Assembly: GCA_963514095.1 (NCBI GenBank)
Contig: OY741276.1
Location: 20,323,695 to 20,387,694 of the forward strand
Direction: 5' to 3'
Source of the DNA: Eutrigla gurnardus
Taxonomy: Eukaryota; Chordata; Actinopteri; Perciformes; Triglidae
Length of the DNA stretch: 64,000 bases
Shown here: in pieces, positions 61,054 to 64,000 of the stretch
Layout of the letters: the number at the start of each line of letters is the position of its first letter
How positions within the stretch are numbered: position 1 is the first letter of the stretch
Made by a program: the position numbers and the translations under genes
The notes under the pieces: model-generated
Databases searched by the model: none
The model's input: the letters and a program-made list of their open reading frames with translations, nothing else
Told to the model about the DNA's origin: nothing

Positions 61054-62880
61054 TTTCTCGAGGAGGACAGTCTGTGAAAGACGCATGGCAACATGGGGGT
61101 CAGACCCATTGTATGAGAGGAGTCCCACCCACATTTTAAAATCATTACTTTGGAACCCCCACCTTTACCATGTCAAAAGTCAACACATATGTCTATCCAC
61201 TCACTGCTATTTTAGACAGCGGCCAGTCAAATCCATTTGCTCATTGAGAGTATGCTTAAATCAATAAAATGCTACATCCCAAGCTAGCCATTCCACCTTT
61301 TCATTTGGGAGAATGACCAAATCAATGAAGCTCCCCACCTGGTTTTTACTGCTACCTTTCGATCCCATGCAGTCAGATCTCTGAGCAGCCACACAGACCG
61401 CCACTAACGACGCCTGGTCGTTGCTGAGCTGGGTGGGTCACATGCGGTCACCACGAACTTGGTATTTATCTAAATGTTGGTCATTTGTTGGCCTGTTACT
61501 CGTAGCCTTGATTTTGACACCGAGCCCTTTTTGGAGAAGACTGGAAACCCCTGGTGTAAAAACAGCCACCAAGATAACTGGCTAACAACATAATCTAGCT
61601 TTGAGACTCTTAGATCCTGGTGATTTTTGTAGTAGTACAAATGATTGGAAGATGTAGCAACAGAAATTAGTTTAACTGAAATTGCATAAATAATTCCTCT
61701 GAATGAGTCATGGAATCCAATTCGGTACTTAACCATTTCAAAATGTACCCATATTTCTTTCTCATAGCCATAAAAGTAGAAAAACCACACGTTAAAATGT
61801 ATCAGAATATAGGAAATGAGAAAAAAAACTTCAAGGATGAGAATTTGATATTCATTTCATCACAGCAGTCAACCACAGTACTACATTTTATATTATATTT
61901 TATTCATTTATCATTTTACTTTACTGCACTTATTTTATTTCTTAGATTTTCATTTTTACTTGCGTAATTTTCTTGCCATACATATTGTATGAGCACTAAT
62001 AAAGGGAGCCAGAGAGCCAAACATTTGTCGTTTTTCTTTAACTCTGTCTTCTTGACTTTGATTGTGCATATTCCCGACATGAAAAGATAAATATCACTGC
62101 ATTTATTAATGGTGTACTACCCCCCTCAAATGGCAAACAAAATAAAAAATAAAGAAATTGCCATTGCAAAACCAATCATATTGAACACCCTTTAGTTCAG
62201 GTCAAATCTGCAGGTTAAATATGTGGATGAAAACATTGACAGAAGAGGTCCAACCATCGAGTACAAAAGCTGCTGCAGTCGCAACAAATGCAAAACATGC
62301 CATCTCTCAACGCGTGGTTACAGTGTAACCCTCAGTCAAGCAGTGGCGTCCGTCACCCCGAACCTTTCACGCTTCAAGGCTTTATGACCACATCCATTAC
62401 CGTGATCTCTCCCAACGCATCAAACACAATATAAATTCTGCCTCCTCCCCCACCCTGCACACACAAACACTGGTGTCCTGGGTCGCTCCGAGCGCTTTTC
62501 ATTATCGACCGGGCCGTTTGTCTGCCAGGCAGATCGTCTGCTCGATTAGGATCTGTCAGATGTCAGGTAACAGCCTTCCAACAGGGCTGTTATTTTCCAG
62601 AGGTCTCACCAGAATACAGCCTTGTTTTCTGGTATTAATACAGTGCAGGAGGAAATGCATGCTGAGCTGCAGGATGGGATGTAGATGTTTCCCCGTGGAA
62701 CGGTGCACCAACAGATGTGAAACATCCACGTGTCTGCGATGACTATAGGCTCTCTAGGAAACTTTAGGAAACTTCTGGTACAAGGTTTATATCTCTTTGT
62801 GTAAAAGGTGAAAACGTTCCTGCTGTGCCATTTACTTCAGAAGCACCAACTGTGCAAATCTGCTCTCATGCTCAAATATA

Positions 62881-62883
<3 letters not shown>

Positions 62884-62937
<54 letters not shown>
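62884..62937. repeat. (AT)n microsatellite
   Basis: About 27 AT units. Confidence 0.95.
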
Positions 62938-62939
<2 letters not shown>

Positions 62940-64000
62940 TCTCATTATACTTCATGATAAATTGGAGGCGTGGAACTGATCATTTATTTTTATTAGTAAA
63001 GCCCCCTTAACATTTTATAGAGATGTTCCCACGAGGTGTTCCCCATGGGAGTTAATTTTGGAAAAAATATGTATGGCAATCGACGCCAAAATTTAAATTT
63101 GTGGATCCCATTTGATTTCTACCATCATCATTACACATATGATGTTTGGCAATTCAAAAGATCATTTTTGCAAGTGAGTTGCGGTGTGTGTCACAAATAT
63201 GCAGAATGCAAGCTAAACAATAACAAAACATTGGTGAATCTGGGAAATCAGTTTGTGCATATGGACAAAAATAAAGAGGAACTGTGTTCACATATCGCTT
63301 CCTGCATGAGGCCCGATGTGTATTTCCCTTCTGTTCAAAAGCCATGTACTCGTGGGTTGTCATCACCCTCCATACAAGATCAAAGCGGGGCAGAAAGCAC
63401 TAAATGTTGCTGTTGTGAACCAGAGTTCTGTGTGCGTTTACTGTCGGCCAACACCTGAGCACGAAGCACATTTGTCAGAGTAAACTTTTTCTGACGCGTT
63501 TCTCGCAAAAGGTCAGCTCCGGTTCTCGCGGCATCAAAGTGAGTCGGCCGTACGAAAGATACACAAAATGAAAGCATCACGAATGTCTGTCGATATCAGA
63601 TGATTTTGCATTAAAAATTCAGCAATCCGCCTGTTTGTTTTCCTCCGTTTGATGTTTGCTGAGGTGTAGTAACACACCTGTTTGACAAGAATCAAAATGA
63701 AAACTGGCAGACACAAGAGGGAGGAATAACTGCAGTTACGAGGAAGGACTCTCGCGCCTCGAGGTCTGAATCAAGACTATGAGATCAAACATTTTCTCTA
63801 ACAATCTTCTTTTTTCTTCTTCTAACAAAGTAAAACACTATTTGTGATCGTAGGTGATGTCATTTCTGAGATATGTTCTGATATTGTTTGATTTGGGATG
63901 ATGAAAATAACGTGGTTAATATTTGAAAGTATAACATTTGTACAGCCTTTTGTACTTTATTGTGTTGACTGTTCATGGATGTTTTCATCACGCTGTATAA

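Larger units (their letters stand above)
59683..64000. other. probable intron or 5' flank of the minus-strand gene
   Basis: Apart from two MITEs, two CTCF-like motifs and an AT repeat, I see no supportable exon. Candidate short minus-strand exons near 61347-61430 and 62603-62660 have splice-like borders but unconvincing peptides. The plus frame at 63036-63458 (140 codons) has several Cys residues but no family I recognise. Confidence 0.4.

Overview
This is vertebrate genomic DNA, almost certainly from a teleost fish. Genes are split by introns with GT-AG junctions, most of the window is non-coding, and dinucleotide and AT microsatellites are long and frequent. Several interspersed repeats match families I know from fish genomes: a tRNA-derived SINE with a GGAT tail, an L2-type LINE tail, and hAT and TTAA-type MITEs. 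Most open reading frames over 60 codons are chance frames or microsatellite frames.

Layout. (1) 1-17405: the first coding exon of znrf3, a transmembrane E3 ubiquitin ligase that dampens Wnt signalling, lies on the minus strand at 17175-17405. The 17 kb to its left look like the start of its large first intron, carrying a SINE, a hAT-type MITE and simple repeats but no further exon I can recognise. (2) 17406-33500: intergenic DNA between the divergent znrf3 and xbp1 genes, rich in microsatellites and holding three copies of one SINE family, one of them nested inside an older repeat. (3) 33793-35989 plus a 3' UTR to about 36530: a complete xbp1 gene on the plus strand, five exons, encoding the bZIP transcription factor of the unfolded protein response. 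It keeps the 26-nt IRE1-spliced intron (35161-35186), the XBP1u hydrophobic region and the XBP1u pausing peptide. (4) 36530-45195: intergenic DNA with repeats. (5) 45195-59682: a multi-exon minus-strand gene, tail to tail with xbp1. I rebuilt nine exons by matching splice sites and reading phase. The product is a hydrophilic, probably coiled-coil protein; CCDC60 is my best guess, but I do not firmly recognise it, and its 5' exons were not found. Its largest intron holds an unusual 2.2 kb mobile-element structure with long inverted arms. (6) 59700-64000: repeat-rich DNA with two MITEs, probably intron or upstream flank of the same gene.

The znrf3-xbp1 neighbourhood matches the linkage known in human 22q12, so this looks like a conserved block. 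The genes do not form an operon or a single pathway: znrf3 acts at the plasma membrane on Frizzled receptors, xbp1 acts in ER stress, and the third gene is of unknown function.
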